Counted from the stretch's first letter, positions 24,456 to 34,431 are shown. The stretch is 64,000 nucleotides of DNA from Bacteroides sp. OF04-15BH (GCF_003477995.1 NZ_QUEM01000006.1:62001-126000); one strand, 5' to 3'. Notes: generated from the sequence alone by a model not told the origin. Translations and numbers: made by a program.

Positions 24456-24464
24456 TACTTTTGT
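24433..24464 (+). promoter_or_regulatory. Promoter of the SH3-domain protein gene
   Basis: TTG (24433-24435), 20 nt, then TACTTTTGT (24456-24464) resembles the Bacteroidetes -33/-7 pair. It overlaps the first codons of the extended open frame from 24450, which supports the start at 24504. Confidence 0.5.
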
Positions 24465-24503
24465 AAAATAATATTAATGAGTAGAATCAAAACAAAAGAA
24501 CCT

Positions 24504-25355
24504 ATGAAGAAGATGAAGTTTATTTCGTGTCTCGTTTTGCTGATGTTGGCAATTCCACAAACCGGAAACGCACAGTTTTTGAAAAAATTGGGAAAGGCTC
24601 TGGAAACAGTAAATCAGACGTTGGAAACTATTAATCAGACGCTTGACCCTGAGAAGAAAACACAGCAGGCCGCAGAAAAAGTTGTTGAAGAGAAAAAGGC
24701 AGAAGCTACACAGGCTGTAACCAATGTGGTGAACAATGCAACACAGACCGTGGCCGCCAAAGTGGCTGAATATGTAGCGCCGGAATTTCTGGTACGCATT
24801 TCTGGAAATAAGGTGAATGTCCGTAAAACTCCGACTACCAGTGGAGAAGTGGTGACACAGGCCGGAGCCGGAACTTTGTATGAATTTGTGTCAGAACAAG
24901 ACGGTTGGTTTGAAGTAAAAGTGCCGGGAAGCGCAGAAAACTGTTACGTTTCTGCCACAGTTGCTGCAAAAGTAGCACTGGCTACTGTACCGCGTACCGA
25001 TAAGGGAATCGTGAAAGCTGCGGGTACAGATTTGATTTATCAGAAAACTGTAAACACATCAAAATACAGTTTGATAACCAATTATACCATTACTCAGGGA
25101 AGTCAGGCTGGAGAAGTAGAGGCTTATTATAATGAACATGGTGCTTACGCCGATGGAAGATTTATTCCAGCCGAAGAATATTATATGAAGGGAAAGCAGT
25201 TGGGCTGGTGTATCGTCCTTGATCAAATGCAAAACACGTTCAGCGAAGAGTGGGAGAAAATGGAAAGTCCAATTGTGATTTATGCCGCCGATGCAACCGG
25301 TCGAAAGGTTGTCATTGCAGGAGAGACATATACTCTGACTCGCGAGAGCTACTAA
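24504..25355 (+). CDS. Exported protein with a bacterial SH3 domain
   Basis: The 283-residue precursor has a signal peptide ending TGNA before Gln (cleavage A|QFLKK). Residues 35-85 are a helical, Ala/Glu/Thr/Val-rich stretch with a heptad-like pattern (TVNQTLETINQTLDPEKK). A bacterial SH3-type domain follows (about 95-150: VRISGNKVNVRKTPTTSGEV...), and the last 110 residues are not assignable. Such SH3 domains often bind cell-wall peptides. It stands alone, with its own promoter and terminator. Confidence 0.8.
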   Translation: MKKMKFISCLVLLMLAIPQTGNAQFLKKLGKALETVNQTLETINQTLDPEKKTQQAAEKVVEEKKAEATQAVTNVVNNATQTVAAKVAEYVAPEFLVRISGNKVNVRKTPTTSGEVVTQAGAGTLYEFVSEQDGWFEVKVPGSAENCYVSATVAAKVALATVPRTDKGIVKAAGTDLIYQKTVNTSKYSLITNYTITQGSQAGEVEAYYNEHGAYADGRFIPAEEYYMKGKQLGWCIVLDQMQNTFSEEWEKMESPIVIYAADATGRKVVIAGETYTLTRESY

Positions 25356-25381
25356 AGACCTAATTCCAGTTACAAGATATT

Positions 25382-25440
25382 AAGGAGGAGCATTCCGAAA
25401 GTTTCCGAGAAACTTCAGAATGCTCCTCCTTTCTTTTTTC
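25382..25440 (+). terminator. Terminator after the SH3-domain protein gene
   Basis: AAGGAGGAGCATTC (25382-25395) pairs with GAATGCTCCTCCTT (25418-25431), an inner GAAAGTTTC/GAAACTT pairing continues the stem, and TTCTTTTTTC follows. Confidence 0.85.
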
Positions 25441-25539
25441 TGGCGGATACGAAACTTCTAGGTGACGGGGGCCGGATGCCTTCTTTTAAAGATACTGAAA
25501 TTCAAAAATAAAGTACTCCTTTTTGAGTCGTGATATCCA

Positions 25540-25548
25540 TAATTTTGC
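25540..25548 (+). promoter_or_regulatory. Candidate -7 element of rnr
   Basis: TAATTTTGC fits TAnnTTTGC, 50 nt before the rnr start. A weaker overlapping element follows at 25549. Confidence 0.4.
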
Positions 25549-25598
25549 TTTATTTGCATAAAAGAAAAAATAGGAACAACCTCTAAAAAGAAAGAAAC

Positions 25599-27821
25599 AT
25601 GGGAAAATCACAGAAAAAAGGAGGCAAGCGCCTCAAGAAGAAAGAACTGGCAAAGATGCTGATTGATCTTTTCCAGAACAACCCGTCGGAGGTTTACGAT
25701 GTGAAGACAATTTTCCGCCTGCTGAAGCTTGATACCCATCCGGCAAAGATGCTTTGTATGGATGTGCTCGAGGAAATGGCTCTGGATGATTATATCGTAG
25801 AAAAGGAAAAACTGAAATATCGCCTGAACACGTTCGGACAGGTGCTCGAAGGTGTTTTCCGTCGCAAGGCGAATGGCAAGAATGCATTCATTCCTGACGG
25901 AGGCGGCGAACCGATTCTGGTGGCCGAGCGCAATTCGGCGCATGCCATGGATGGCGACCGCGTGAAGGCCACTTTGCTGGCCCGCCGCAAGCATCATGTG
26001 CGCGAGGCGCAGGTGACGGAAATTCTGAAACGCAGCAGCAAGAATTTTGTGGGTACTCTCAAGGTAAGCAAGGATTATGCGTTTCTGCTGACCGAGGACC
26101 GTACGCTGGCCAATGATATTTTCATTCCGAAAGGTGCTCTGAAGGGTGGAAAATCCGGTGACAAGGCTGTTGTAACGATTACCGAATGGCCGGATAATGC
26201 CAAGAATCCGATAGGAAAGGTTCTTGATATTCTGGGAAAGAGCGGCGAGAACAACACTGAGATGCATGCCATTCTGGCCGAATACGGTTTGCCGTATTCT
26301 TATCCGGAAGAAGTGGAGAAGGCGGCCGACCGGATTGATCCGGGAATCACGCCCGAAGAGATTGCCCGCCGTGAGGATATGCGCGGTATCACGACATTTA
26401 CCATCGACCCGAGAGATGCCAAGGACTTTGACGATGCCTTGTCTATCCGCAGTCTCTCTGATGGTTTGTGGGAGATCGGTGTGCATATTGCCGACGTGTC
26501 ACACTATGTGCAGGAAGGAAGCATTATCGACAAGGAGGCCGTGAAGCGTGCCACCAGTATCTATCTGGTAGACCGCACCATCCCGATGCTGCCCGAGCGC
26601 CTGTGTAACTTTATCTGTTCTTTGCGCCCGAACGAGGAGAAACTGGCTTACAGTGTGATCTTCAAGATGGACGATCAGGCAGAGATCAAGAGCTGGCATC
26701 TGGCACATACCGTCATCAAGAGCGACCGCCGCTTTACTTATGAAGAGGTGCAGGATTTGCTGGAAAAGAACCAGGAAGCTTCGCCCGAGGATTATCGTAT
26801 GCCGGGCGACCATAAGGTGCCGCCATTGGACCCGAATGCCCTGCCTGTGGAGAATTTCAAGGACGAACTGATCACGCTGAACCGTCTGGCCAAGAAATTG
26901 CGCAGCAAGCGCTTTGCCAACGGAGCCATTGACTTTGACCGTAATGAGGTGCGCTTTGAGATTGACGAGAAAGGAAAGCCGCTGAGCGTATATTTCAAGG
27001 TGGCCAAGGATGCCAACAAACTGGTGGAGGAATTTATGTTGCTGGCCAACCGTACTGTGGCCGAGAGCATCGGAAAGGTGCCTAAAAACAAAACCGCCAA
27101 GACATTCCCGTATCGAATCCATGATCTGCCCGATCCGGCCAAGCTGATGAATCTGAGCGAGTTTATCGTGAAATTCGGATATAAGCTGAAAACCAGCGGA
27201 ACCAAGGCCGAGGTGAGCCGCGGATTGAACAAACTGTTGGAGGAAGTGCGGGGCAAGAAGGAGCAGAATCTGATCGAAACCGTTTCTTTGCGCGCCATGA
27301 TGAAAGCCCGTTACAGCACCCATAATATCGGTCACTACGGACTGGCTTTTGACTATTACACGCACTTTACTTCGCCTATCCGTCGTTATCCCGACGTGAT
27401 GGTGCACCGCCTGCTGACCCGTTATGCCGATGGCGGACGGAGTGCCAACCGCGACAAGTACGAGGAACTGTGTGAGCACAGCAGCGAGATGGAGCAGCTG
27501 GCAGCCAGTGCCGAGCGTGCAAGCATCAAGTACAAGCAGGTAGAGTTTATGAGCGACAAGTTGGGCGAAGTCTTCGAAGGAACCATCAGTGGCGTAACCG
27601 AGTTCGGACTCTATGTAGAGGTCAATGAGAACAAGTGCGAGGGTATGGTGCCTTTGCGCGATCTGGACGATGATTACTATGAGTTTGACGAGAAGAACTA
27701 CTGCCTGTGGGGCCGCAAATACCACCATCGCTACTCTTTGGGCGATCAGGTGAAGATTCAGGTTGCCCGTGCCAATTTGGATAAAAAGCAGTTGGATTTT
27801 GCGTTGGTAAAAGAAAAATAA
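25599..27821 (+). CDS. rnr: Ribonuclease R (3'-5' exoribonuclease)
   Basis: The 740-residue RNase II-family enzyme degrades structured RNA from the 3' end. Domains in order: N-terminal winged helix (15-80), two cold-shock domains (85-240), the catalytic RNB domain (260-600) with the Asp cluster in TFTIDPRDAKDFDDALSI and HYGLAFDYYTHFTSPIRRYPD, and a C-terminal S1 domain (655-735, FEGTISGVTEFGLYVEV). The N-terminus is basic (SQKKGGKRLKKKE). It is monocistronic. Confidence 0.96.
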   Translation: MGKSQKKGGKRLKKKELAKMLIDLFQNNPSEVYDVKTIFRLLKLDTHPAKMLCMDVLEEMALDDYIVEKEKLKYRLNTFGQVLEGVFRRKANGKNAFIPDGGGEPILVAERNSAHAMDGDRVKATLLARRKHHVREAQVTEILKRSSKNFVGTLKVSKDYAFLLTEDRTLANDIFIPKGALKGGKSGDKAVVTITEWPDNAKNPIGKVLDILGKSGENNTEMHAILAEYGLPYSYPEEVEKAADRIDPGITPEEIARREDMRGITTFTIDPRDAKDFDDALSIRSLSDGLWEIGVHIADVSHYVQEGSIIDKEAVKRATSIYLVDRTIPMLPERLCNFICSLRPNEEKLAYSVIFKMDDQAEIKSWHLAHTVIKSDRRFTYEEVQDLLEKNQEASPEDYRMPGDHKVPPLDPNALPVENFKDELITLNRLAKKLRSKRFANGAIDFDRNEVRFEIDEKGKPLSVYFKVAKDANKLVEEFMLLANRTVAESIGKVPKNKTAKTFPYRIHDLPDPAKLMNLSEFIVKFGYKLKTSGTKAEVSRGLNKLLEEVRGKKEQNLIETVSLRAMMKARYSTHNIGHYGLAFDYYTHFTSPIRRYPDVMVHRLLTRYADGGRSANRDKYEELCEHSSEMEQLAASAERASIKYKQVEFMSDKLGEVFEGTISGVTEFGLYVEVNENKCEGMVPLRDLDDDYYEFDEKNYCLWGRKYHHRYSLGDQVKIQVARANLDKKQLDFALVKEK

Positions 27822-27853
27822 GGATTTCTTGGATAGAAGTCTGTAATAAATCG

Positions 27854-27896
27854 GAGGGGGATGTCGGTATGAGGCATCCCCCTCTTCTTGTTTTTT
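27854..27896 (+). terminator. Terminator after rnr
   Basis: GAGGGGGATG (27854-27863) pairs with CATCCCCCTC (27875-27884), followed by TTCTTGTTTTTT. Confidence 0.85.
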
Positions 27897-28041
27897 ATCG
27901 CCTTTGCCGCTGGGTGTTCATTCAGGAACATCCCTCTGTTGGTGCAGGCAGAAGAAAGAAACGGAACTGTATCTTTTTGTTTGACTATATGATTGATTCT
28001 CCGCTGTTTATCTACATGAAAAAAGACGGCGCTGATCCATG

Positions 28042-28109
28042 AAAAAAATCATGCTGATGAACTTTTGAAATCATTACGATGATTTTGGAAAATCATGCTG
28101 ATGTTTTTT
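28042..28109. repeat. 22-bp-period palindrome array, locus B (3 units)
   Basis: Units are centred at 28054.5, 28076.5 and 28098.5, exactly 22 bp apart, with central tetramers GCTG, TACG and GCTG. The middle unit AAATCATTACGATGATTT has 7-bp perfect arms. A decayed unit keeping GCTGAT lies one step upstream at 28031-28036. The array sits between the rnr terminator and the rpoN promoter. Confidence 0.75.
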
Positions 28110-28265
28110 CGGGGAAGTCAGGATGCAAGTCTTCTTTCTTCGTTTTTTTCCGTGCAGGCATAACCCGCGTCTGTCCGGTTTTATGCAGATTCAGATTAAC
28201 AGAATGTTTATTTTTCTTTGAATTTCTTTTTTCGGAATTGCGCAACGCGAGTGAATTAAAATAGT

Positions 28266-28274
28266 TATCTTTGC
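28266..28274 (+). promoter_or_regulatory. -7 promoter element of rpoN
   Basis: TATCTTTGC is a full match, 34 nt before the rpoN start codon. Confidence 0.6.
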
Positions 28275-28308
28275 AATTGGATATTAAAGTTTTGACAGAT
28301 CATACGAT

Positions 28309-29817
28309 ATGGCACAGAAAATCATTCAAACGCAATCCCTGCAACAAACACAGACCCTTTCGCCGCAACAAGTGCTTCAGGTGCGCCTGTTGGAAATGCC
28401 TGTGTCTGAACTGGAGCAGCGGGTGAAGAATGAAATTATAGAAAACGGAGCGTTGGAAGAAGGCGACCACTTTTCGGAAACAGACGATTCCTACAATGCC
28501 GATACTCAGGAGGATGCTTACGAATCTGGCGAAGGAGGCATGGAGGCCTATTCCGATCTGGTGTCCGCGCCCAGCAAGGAACTGAAGGACGCTCTGGGCG
28601 ATTACCGCAACTCGGACGAGGTGCCCGATTATCTGTTGAAGAACTATCCGCAGAACGATACGATGGAAGCCATTGACTACAGCGACACCATCTCCTTCTA
28701 CGAACAGATGAAAGAGCAGATGAACGAGTGCGAACTCACCGAAAAGCAGAAAATGCTGATGGAGTATCTCATCGGTTCACTCGAGAACGACGGCCTGCTG
28801 AAGAAACCGCTTTCCACTTTGGCCGATGAGCTGGAAGTGTATCACAACGAGCCCACCACGGTGGAAGAACTGGAACAGGTGCTCCGCATCCTGCAGGAAT
28901 TTGAACCTGCCGGTATCGGTGCCCGCAGCCTGCAGGAATGCTTGCAGATACAGATCCGGCGCGACGAACGCTTTCACACACCGCTCAAACAGAAGGAGTA
29001 TCGCATCGTAAGTCAGTTTTATGACGAGTTCACCCACAAGCGGTGGGACAAGATTCAGCAGCGCATGAAGCTCACCGATCAGGAAGTGGAGCTGCTTCAG
29101 AAGGAAATCCGGAAACTGAATCCGCGTCCCGGCAGCTCTATGGGCGAGGTAGTGGGGCATAACTACCAGCAGGTGGTGCCCGACTTTATTGTGGAGACGG
29201 ACGACGACGGTACCATTACCATGACACTGAATCAGGGTGATGTGCCGGAACTGAAAATCAGTGATTCGTTTCTCGACATCCTGCGGCAGTATGATCAGGG
29301 ACGGCAGAAAATGAGCCGCTCTGAAAAGGATGCCTTGCTTTATACCAAACAGAAGATCGAAAAGGCACAGATCTTCATCGACGCCATCCGGCAGCGCCGG
29401 CATACGCTGACGGTGACCATGCAGGCCATCATTGACTTGCAGCGCCCCTTCTTCCTCGAAGGAGACGAGATGCTGCTCAAACCCATGATTCTGAAGGATG
29501 TGGCTGAGCGCACGGGACTGGACATTTCAACCATATCGCGTGTGAGCAACAGCAAATATGTGCAGACCAATTACGGCATTTATCCGCTCAAATGGTTCTT
29601 CAGCGACGGCTATACCACCGAAGACGGTCAGGAGATAGCCACCCGCAAGATACAGAATGCCCTGAAAGAAATCATCGAAAACGAAGACAAGAAAAAACCA
29701 TTGAGCGATGAAACCCTGACCCAAATGTTGAATCAGAAAGGTTTCCCCATTGCGCGCCGCACGGTGGCCAAATACCGTGAACAGCTGGGAATCCCCGTTG
29801 CAAGATTAAGAAAATGA
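28309..29817 (+). CDS. rpoN: RNA polymerase sigma-54 factor
   Basis: The 502-residue protein has the three regions of sigma-54: a Gln-rich N-terminal activator-interacting region (MAQKIIQTQSLQQTQTLSPQ), a very acidic linker (55-110), a core-binding region, and a DNA-binding part with TGLDISTISRVSNSKYVQT, which reads the -12 element, and the RpoN box ARRTVAKYRE near the C-terminus, which reads the -24 element. It works only with enhancer-binding ATPases, none of which is in the window. It overlaps the next gene by 4 nt (ATGA). Confidence 0.97.
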   Translation: MAQKIIQTQSLQQTQTLSPQQVLQVRLLEMPVSELEQRVKNEIIENGALEEGDHFSETDDSYNADTQEDAYESGEGGMEAYSDLVSAPSKELKDALGDYRNSDEVPDYLLKNYPQNDTMEAIDYSDTISFYEQMKEQMNECELTEKQKMLMEYLIGSLENDGLLKKPLSTLADELEVYHNEPTTVEELEQVLRILQEFEPAGIGARSLQECLQIQIRRDERFHTPLKQKEYRIVSQFYDEFTHKRWDKIQQRMKLTDQEVELLQKEIRKLNPRPGSSMGEVVGHNYQQVVPDFIVETDDDGTITMTLNQGDVPELKISDSFLDILRQYDQGRQKMSRSEKDALLYTKQKIEKAQIFIDAIRQRRHTLTVTMQAIIDLQRPFFLEGDEMLLKPMILKDVAERTGLDISTISRVSNSKYVQTNYGIYPLKWFFSDGYTTEDGQEIATRKIQNALKEIIENEDKKKPLSDETLTQMLNQKGFPIARRTVAKYREQLGIPVARLRK

Positions 29818-30449
29818 GTGATAAACAGATTATTCTGATAGCCCGGTTCTTTTCCGGACTGTTCCGTCCTTTTTACATGCCATTGATCAGTTTTCTGGCT
29901 TTGTTTGTGTTCACCTATCTGAATGTCCTGCCCTTCAGCTATAAGTTGAGCGTGCTGGCGCTGGTCTACTGTCTGACCATCCTGCTGCCCCAACTGCTGA
30001 TTTTCTCCTATCGGAGCATGAAAGGCTGGCAGGCGGTGCATTTGCGCCGGAGAGAACATCGTGTAGTTCCCTACATCTTGTCCATCTTTTCTTATCTCAC
30101 CTGCCTGTATGTGCTCAACGAACTGCACATGCCCCGTTACATGGGCGGCATCATCGTTTCGGCCCTGCTGATACAGATTTCGTGTGCCGTGGTGAACATC
30201 TGGTGGAAGGTGAGCACCCATTCGGCAGCTATGGGCGGACTGATTGGCGGATTGCTGGCCTTTTCGCTGCTGTTTATGTTCAATCCGGTGTACTGGTTGT
30301 GCCTGGCGGTTCTGTTGGCCGGTGTCGTGGGCAGTTGTCGCATGCTGCTGCGTCAGCATTCTTTGGGCCAGGTGCTTGTGGGCACACTCATCGGCATTAT
30401 CTTTGGCTTTTGGGGAATCCTGTTGCCTTTCCCCAGCATTTTACATTGA
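29814..30449 (+). CDS. PAP2-like integral membrane protein
   Basis: The 211-residue protein has about six TM helices. STHSAAMGGLIGG (near 140) and RQHSLGQVLVGTLIG (near 180) resemble PAP2 motifs 2 and 3 with their His residues, but the lysine/arginine-rich first motif is not obvious, so phosphatase activity is uncertain. It starts within the rpoN stop codon (ATGA overlap) and is followed 35 nt later by purE. Lipid-phosphate handling is the best guess. Confidence 0.75.
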   Translation: MSDKQIILIARFFSGLFRPFYMPLISFLALFVFTYLNVLPFSYKLSVLALVYCLTILLPQLLIFSYRSMKGWQAVHLRRREHRVVPYILSIFSYLTCLYVLNELHMPRYMGGIIVSALLIQISCAVVNIWWKVSTHSAAMGGLIGGLLAFSLLFMFNPVYWLCLAVLLAGVVGSCRMLLRQHSLGQVLVGTLIGIIFGFWGILLPFPSILH

Positions 30450-30484
30450 TTCATTCGTAAACAAACATATTAAAACAAATTTAT

Positions 30485-30991
30485 ATGAAACCAGTTGTAA
30501 GTATTATTATGGGCAGTACGTCCGATCTTCCGGTGATGGAGAAGGCTGCTAAGTTTTTTGATGAGATGCAGGTTCCTTTTGAGATGAACGCTTTGTCGGC
30601 TCACCGCACACCGGACGAGGTGGAGGCCTTTGCCAAAGGCGCGGCTGCACGTGGCGTGAAAGTGATTATCGCCGGTGCCGGTATGGCTGCCGCTCTTCCT
30701 GGAGTAATTGCCGCCAGCACTACTTTGCCGGTTATCGGAGTGCCTATCAAGGGAATGCTCGACGGACTGGATGCCATGCTGTCAATCATTCAGATGCCTC
30801 CCGGAATCCCGGTGGCTACTGTAGGAGTAAACGGTGCACAGAATGCCGGAATCCTGGCAGTGGAGATGCTGGCACTGGCCGATGAGGCACTGGCTGCCCG
30901 TCTGGCCGAATATAAGAACAGCCTGAAGAACAAAATCGTAAAGGCCAATGCCGAACTGGCTGAGGTGAAATATCAGTTTAAGTGTAATTGA
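30485..30991 (+). CDS. purE: 5-(carboxyamino)imidazole ribonucleotide mutase
   Basis: The 168-residue class I PurE converts N5-CAIR to CAIR in purine synthesis. The conserved start VSIIMGSTSDLPVMEKA, the SAHRTPDEV loop with the catalytic His, and IAGAGMAAALPGVIAA are all present. Length is typical. No purK is in the window. The ispG start follows 4 nt after the stop, so the two are co-transcribed, an arrangement I know from other Bacteroidales. Confidence 0.97.
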   Translation: MKPVVSIIMGSTSDLPVMEKAAKFFDEMQVPFEMNALSAHRTPDEVEAFAKGAAARGVKVIIAGAGMAAALPGVIAASTTLPVIGVPIKGMLDGLDAMLSIIQMPPGIPVATVGVNGAQNAGILAVEMLALADEALAARLAEYKNSLKNKIVKANAELAEVKYQFKCN

Positions 30992-30995
30992 TTCT

Positions 30996-32888
30996 ATGGA
31001 CTTGTTTGATTATCAGCGTAGAGAGACCTGCGAGGTGCAGATCGGCAGTACGCCTCTTGGCGGACAGAACCCGATACGGGTGCAGAGCATGACCAATACG
31101 GTTACTCTGGACACTGAGGCTTGCGTGGCTCAGACACTCCGCATCGCTCAGGCAGGCGGCGAGTATGTGCGCCTGACTACACAGGGAGTGCGCGAGGCTG
31201 AGAATCTGAAGAATATCAATGCCGGAGTGCGTGCTGCAGGATGTAACGTGCCTTTGGTAGCCGACGTGCATTTCAATCCCCGTGTGGCCGATGTGGCTGC
31301 GGAATATGCCGAGAAGGTGCGCATCAATCCGGGTAATTACGTGGATTCTGCCCGAACCTTCAAGCAGTTGACTTATACCGACGAGGAATATGCGGCCGAG
31401 ATCCGTAAGATTGAGGAGCGCTTTGTGCCGTTTCTGGATATCTGCCGTCGGAACCATACTGCTATCCGTATCGGAGTGAACCACGGTTCGCTGAGCGACC
31501 GTATCATGAGCCGCTACGGAGACACGCCCGAAGGTATTGTGGAGAGTTGCATGGAGTTCCTGCGTATCTGTGTGAAGCAGGACTTCAAGGATGTGGTAAT
31601 TTCCATAAAGGCCAGCAACACGGTGGTGATGGTGCAGAGCGTGCGTCTGCTCGTGCAGGTGATGGAGCAGGAGGGAATGAATTTCCCGATCCACTTGGGA
31701 GTGACCGAAGCCGGTGACGGCGAGGACGGACGCATCAAGAGTGCTGTGGGAATCGGTGCCTTGCTGGCCGACGGTATCGGCGACACGATCCGTGTGTCTT
31801 TGAGTGAGGCGCCCGAGAACGAGATTCCTGTAGCCCGTAAGTTGGTCGATTATGTGGTGCAGCGTCAGGGACATATCATGGTGCCGGGTATAGCCGCCGA
31901 GGATTTCAATTACGTACACCCCGTGCGTCGCATCACCCGCGCCGTAGGCAATATCGGTGGCGATCAGGTGCCTGTTGTGGTGGCCGACCGTATGGATTTG
32001 CAGGCTGCCGGAACATTGGCTTCCCATCAGTCAGCTCCCGATTTCCTGCCCGACTATATCTATTGCGGACAGAATCTGCCTGAAAAGGAGCATCGTGAGC
32101 CGACGGCTTACATCGTGGATGCCGACTGCTGGACCGGCGAGGAGAATACTTATCCTGCCTTCCCGTACAACATGCTGCCGTTCATGGGACAGTGTCCTGC
32201 CAAACTGAAATTCCTTTTCCTGAGCTATGCCGCTCTGACCGAGGAGGTGCGTGCCTGCTTGAAATACCATCCTGAGGTGGTGATCATCGCGCAGAGCAAT
32301 CACAAAAACCGTCTGGCTGAATTCCGTGCCCTGATTCACGAACTGACGCGCAACGGACTGCAGAATCCGGTCATCGTGTTCCAGCACTATGCACACAGTC
32401 AGGAAGAGAAAGAAGACTTCCAGATAGAGAGTGCAGTCGATATGGGCGCTCTGCTCTTTGATGGTCTGTGCGACGGAATCTATCTCTACAACAACGGCTC
32501 GCTGTCGCATCAGGACATTGATGCCACGGCATTCTCCATTTTGCAGGCTGCCCGTCAGCGCACCAGCAAGACGGAATATATTTCCTGTCCGGGCTGCGGA
32601 CGTACGCTTTACGACCTGCAGGACACACTGGCCCGTGTGAAAGCCGCCACAGCGCATCTCAAGGGATTGAAGATTGCCGTGATGGGCTGTATCGTAAACG
32701 GTCCCGGAGAAATGGCCGATGCCGACTACGGATATGTGGGAGCGGCCCGTGGAAAGGTGAGTCTCTACAAGAAAAAAGAATGTATCGAAAAGAATATTCC
32801 GGCCGAAGAAGCGGTGGAAAAACTCCTCCGTCTGATTCGGGAGAACGGCGACGATCCGGAATATAACGCTAATAAAGAAAATCTATAA
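30996..32888 (+). CDS. ispG: 4-hydroxy-3-methylbut-2-enyl-diphosphate synthase, long form
   Basis: IspG performs the sixth step of the MEP isoprenoid pathway (MEcPP to HMBPP) with a 4Fe-4S cluster. At 630 residues it is the long plant/Bacteroidetes form: N-terminal TIM barrel (1-285), an inserted domain (about 300-510), and the reductase-like cluster domain. The three cluster ligands are Cys531 and Cys534 (SCPGCGRT) and Cys565 (MGCIVNGPGE), with the Glu in NGPGE as fourth ligand. It is 4 nt from purE and 3 nt from cysS. Confidence 0.96.
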   Translation: MDLFDYQRRETCEVQIGSTPLGGQNPIRVQSMTNTVTLDTEACVAQTLRIAQAGGEYVRLTTQGVREAENLKNINAGVRAAGCNVPLVADVHFNPRVADVAAEYAEKVRINPGNYVDSARTFKQLTYTDEEYAAEIRKIEERFVPFLDICRRNHTAIRIGVNHGSLSDRIMSRYGDTPEGIVESCMEFLRICVKQDFKDVVISIKASNTVVMVQSVRLLVQVMEQEGMNFPIHLGVTEAGDGEDGRIKSAVGIGALLADGIGDTIRVSLSEAPENEIPVARKLVDYVVQRQGHIMVPGIAAEDFNYVHPVRRITRAVGNIGGDQVPVVVADRMDLQAAGTLASHQSAPDFLPDYIYCGQNLPEKEHREPTAYIVDADCWTGEENTYPAFPYNMLPFMGQCPAKLKFLFLSYAALTEEVRACLKYHPEVVIIAQSNHKNRLAEFRALIHELTRNGLQNPVIVFQHYAHSQEEKEDFQIESAVDMGALLFDGLCDGIYLYNNGSLSHQDIDATAFSILQAARQRTSKTEYISCPGCGRTLYDLQDTLARVKAATAHLKGLKIAVMGCIVNGPGEMADADYGYVGAARGKVSLYKKKECIEKNIPAEEAVEKLLRLIRENGDDPEYNANKENL

Positions 32889-32891
32889 ACA

Positions 32892-34379
32892 ATGGAACAG
32901 AAATTATTTGTTTACAATACCCTTTCGCGCAAGAAAGAAGAATTCAAGCCCATCACACCGGGACGCGTCGGCATGTACGTGTGCGGACCGACCGTATATG
33001 GCGATGCCCATCTGGGACACGCCCGTCCGGCGATTACTTTTGACGTGTTGTTCCGCTACTTGCAGCATATCGGTTACAAGGTTCGCTATGTGCGCAACAT
33101 TACGGATGTGGGACATCTGGAGCACGACGCAGATGAGGGCGAGGACAAGATTGCCAAGAAGGCCCGTCTGGAGCAGCTGGAGCCTATGGAGGTGGCTCAG
33201 TATTACACCAACCGCTTCCACGATGCCATGGCAGCGCTGAACGTGCTTCCGCCGAGTATCGAGCCGCATGCTACCGGACACATCATCGAGCAGATTCAGC
33301 TGGTGAAGGAAATCATCGACAACGGTTATGCTTACGAGAGCGAGGGCAGTGTGTATTTCGATGTACCCAAATATAACAAGGTTTACCGTTACGGCAAACT
33401 CTCCGGACGTAATCTGGAAGATGTGATCAATAATTCACGTGAGCTGGACGGAGTCAGTGAGAAGCACAATCAGGTGGACTTTGCCCTTTGGAAGTCTGCC
33501 CAGCCGCAGCACATCATGCGCTGGCCGAGTCCGTGGAGCGACGGTTTCCCGGGATGGCACTGTGAGTGTACGGCTATGGGCCGCAAATATCTGGGCAATC
33601 ACTTCGACATTCACGGAGGAGGTATGGACTTGATCTTCCCGCACCATGAGTGTGAGATTGCACAGGCTGTGGCCAGTCAGGGCAGCGACATGGTGAACTA
33701 CTGGATGCACAATAACATGATTACCATCAACGGACAGAAGATGGGTAAGAGTCTGGGCAACTTCATTACACTGGCTCAGTTCTTCAGCGGAGAGCACATC
33801 AGCCTGGCACAGGCTTATTCGCCGATGACCATCCGTTTCTTTATTCTTCAGGCACACTACCGCAGTACGGTAGATTTCAGCAACGAGGCTCTGCAGGCTA
33901 GCGAAAAGGGTCTGTCTCGTCTGATGGAGGGTATGAAGAATCTGAAGCAGATCACTCCGGCAAGCGCTCCGGGCAGTGTGACCATGGATTACGTGAAGGA
34001 GATTGAAAACAAGTGTTACGAGGCCATGAACGATGACCTGAACACTCCGATTGTCATCAGCCATCTGTTTGATGTATGCCGTGTGCTCAATACGGTTGTG
34101 GACAAGAAAGCCACCATCGACGCTCCGACACTGGAAGCACTGACCAAGGTGTTCCATACCTTTGCTCTGGATATTCTGGGACTGAAGGAAGAAGTGGGCA
34201 GCAATAGTGGTCGTGAAGAAGCTTTCGGTAAGGTTGTGGATATGCTGCTGGAGCAGCGCATGATTGCCAAAGCCAACAAAGACTGGGCTACCAGCGACAA
34301 GATTCGCGACAGTCTGGCCGAGCTCGGATTCGAAGTGAAAGATACGAAGGACGGTTTCTCCTGGAAACTGAACAAGTAA
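32892..34379 (+). CDS. cysS: Cysteinyl-tRNA synthetase
   Basis: The 495-residue class I synthetase has [18 protein letters not shown] (zinc Cys and HIGH-type motif) near residue 30, the second zinc ligand region [10 protein letters not shown] near 220, HHECEIAQ, and the KMSKS-type loop [11 protein letters not shown] near 280. It loads tRNA-Cys in the cytoplasm. It closes the run with purE and ispG and is followed by a strong terminator. Confidence 0.97.
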   Translation: MEQKLFVYNTLSRKKEEFKPITPGRVGMYVCGPTVYGDAHLGHARPAITFDVLFRYLQHIGYKVRYVRNITDVGHLEHDADEGEDKIAKKARLEQLEPMEVAQYYTNRFHDAMAALNVLPPSIEPHATGHIIEQIQLVKEIIDNGYAYESEGSVYFDVPKYNKVYRYGKLSGRNLEDVINNSRELDGVSEKHNQVDFALWKSAQPQHIMRWPSPWSDGFPGWHCECTAMGRKYLGNHFDIHGGGMDLIFPHHECEIAQAVASQGSDMVNYWMHNNMITINGQKMGKSLGNFITLAQFFSGEHISLAQAYSPMTIRFFILQAHYRSTVDFSNEALQASEKGLSRLMEGMKNLKQITPASAPGSVTMDYVKEIENKCYEAMNDDLNTPIVISHLFDVCRVLNTVVDKKATIDAPTLEALTKVFHTFALDILGLKEEVGSNSGREEAFGKVVDMLLEQRMIAKANKDWATSDKIRDSLAELGFEVKDTKDGFSWKLNK

Positions 34380-34393
34380 ATATTTTACTGTGC

Positions 34394-34431
34394 CGCCCCG
34401 ATGAGCCGAAAGAATCATCGGGGCGTTTTTT
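34394..34431 (+). terminator. Terminator after cysS
   Basis: CGCCCCGATGA (34394-34404) pairs with TCATCGGGGCG (34415-34425), followed by six T. Confidence 0.88.

Noticed and set aside
24450-24503. Upstream start for the SH3-domain protein
   Set aside because: These codons overlap the promoter, and a normal signal peptide begins at 24504.
26499-27728. A 409-codon minus-strand open frame
   Set aside because: It is antisense to the catalytic part of RNase R and has no recognisable domain.
28079-28264. A 61-codon frame before rpoN
   Set aside because: It starts inside array B and ends at the promoter; composition is not coding.
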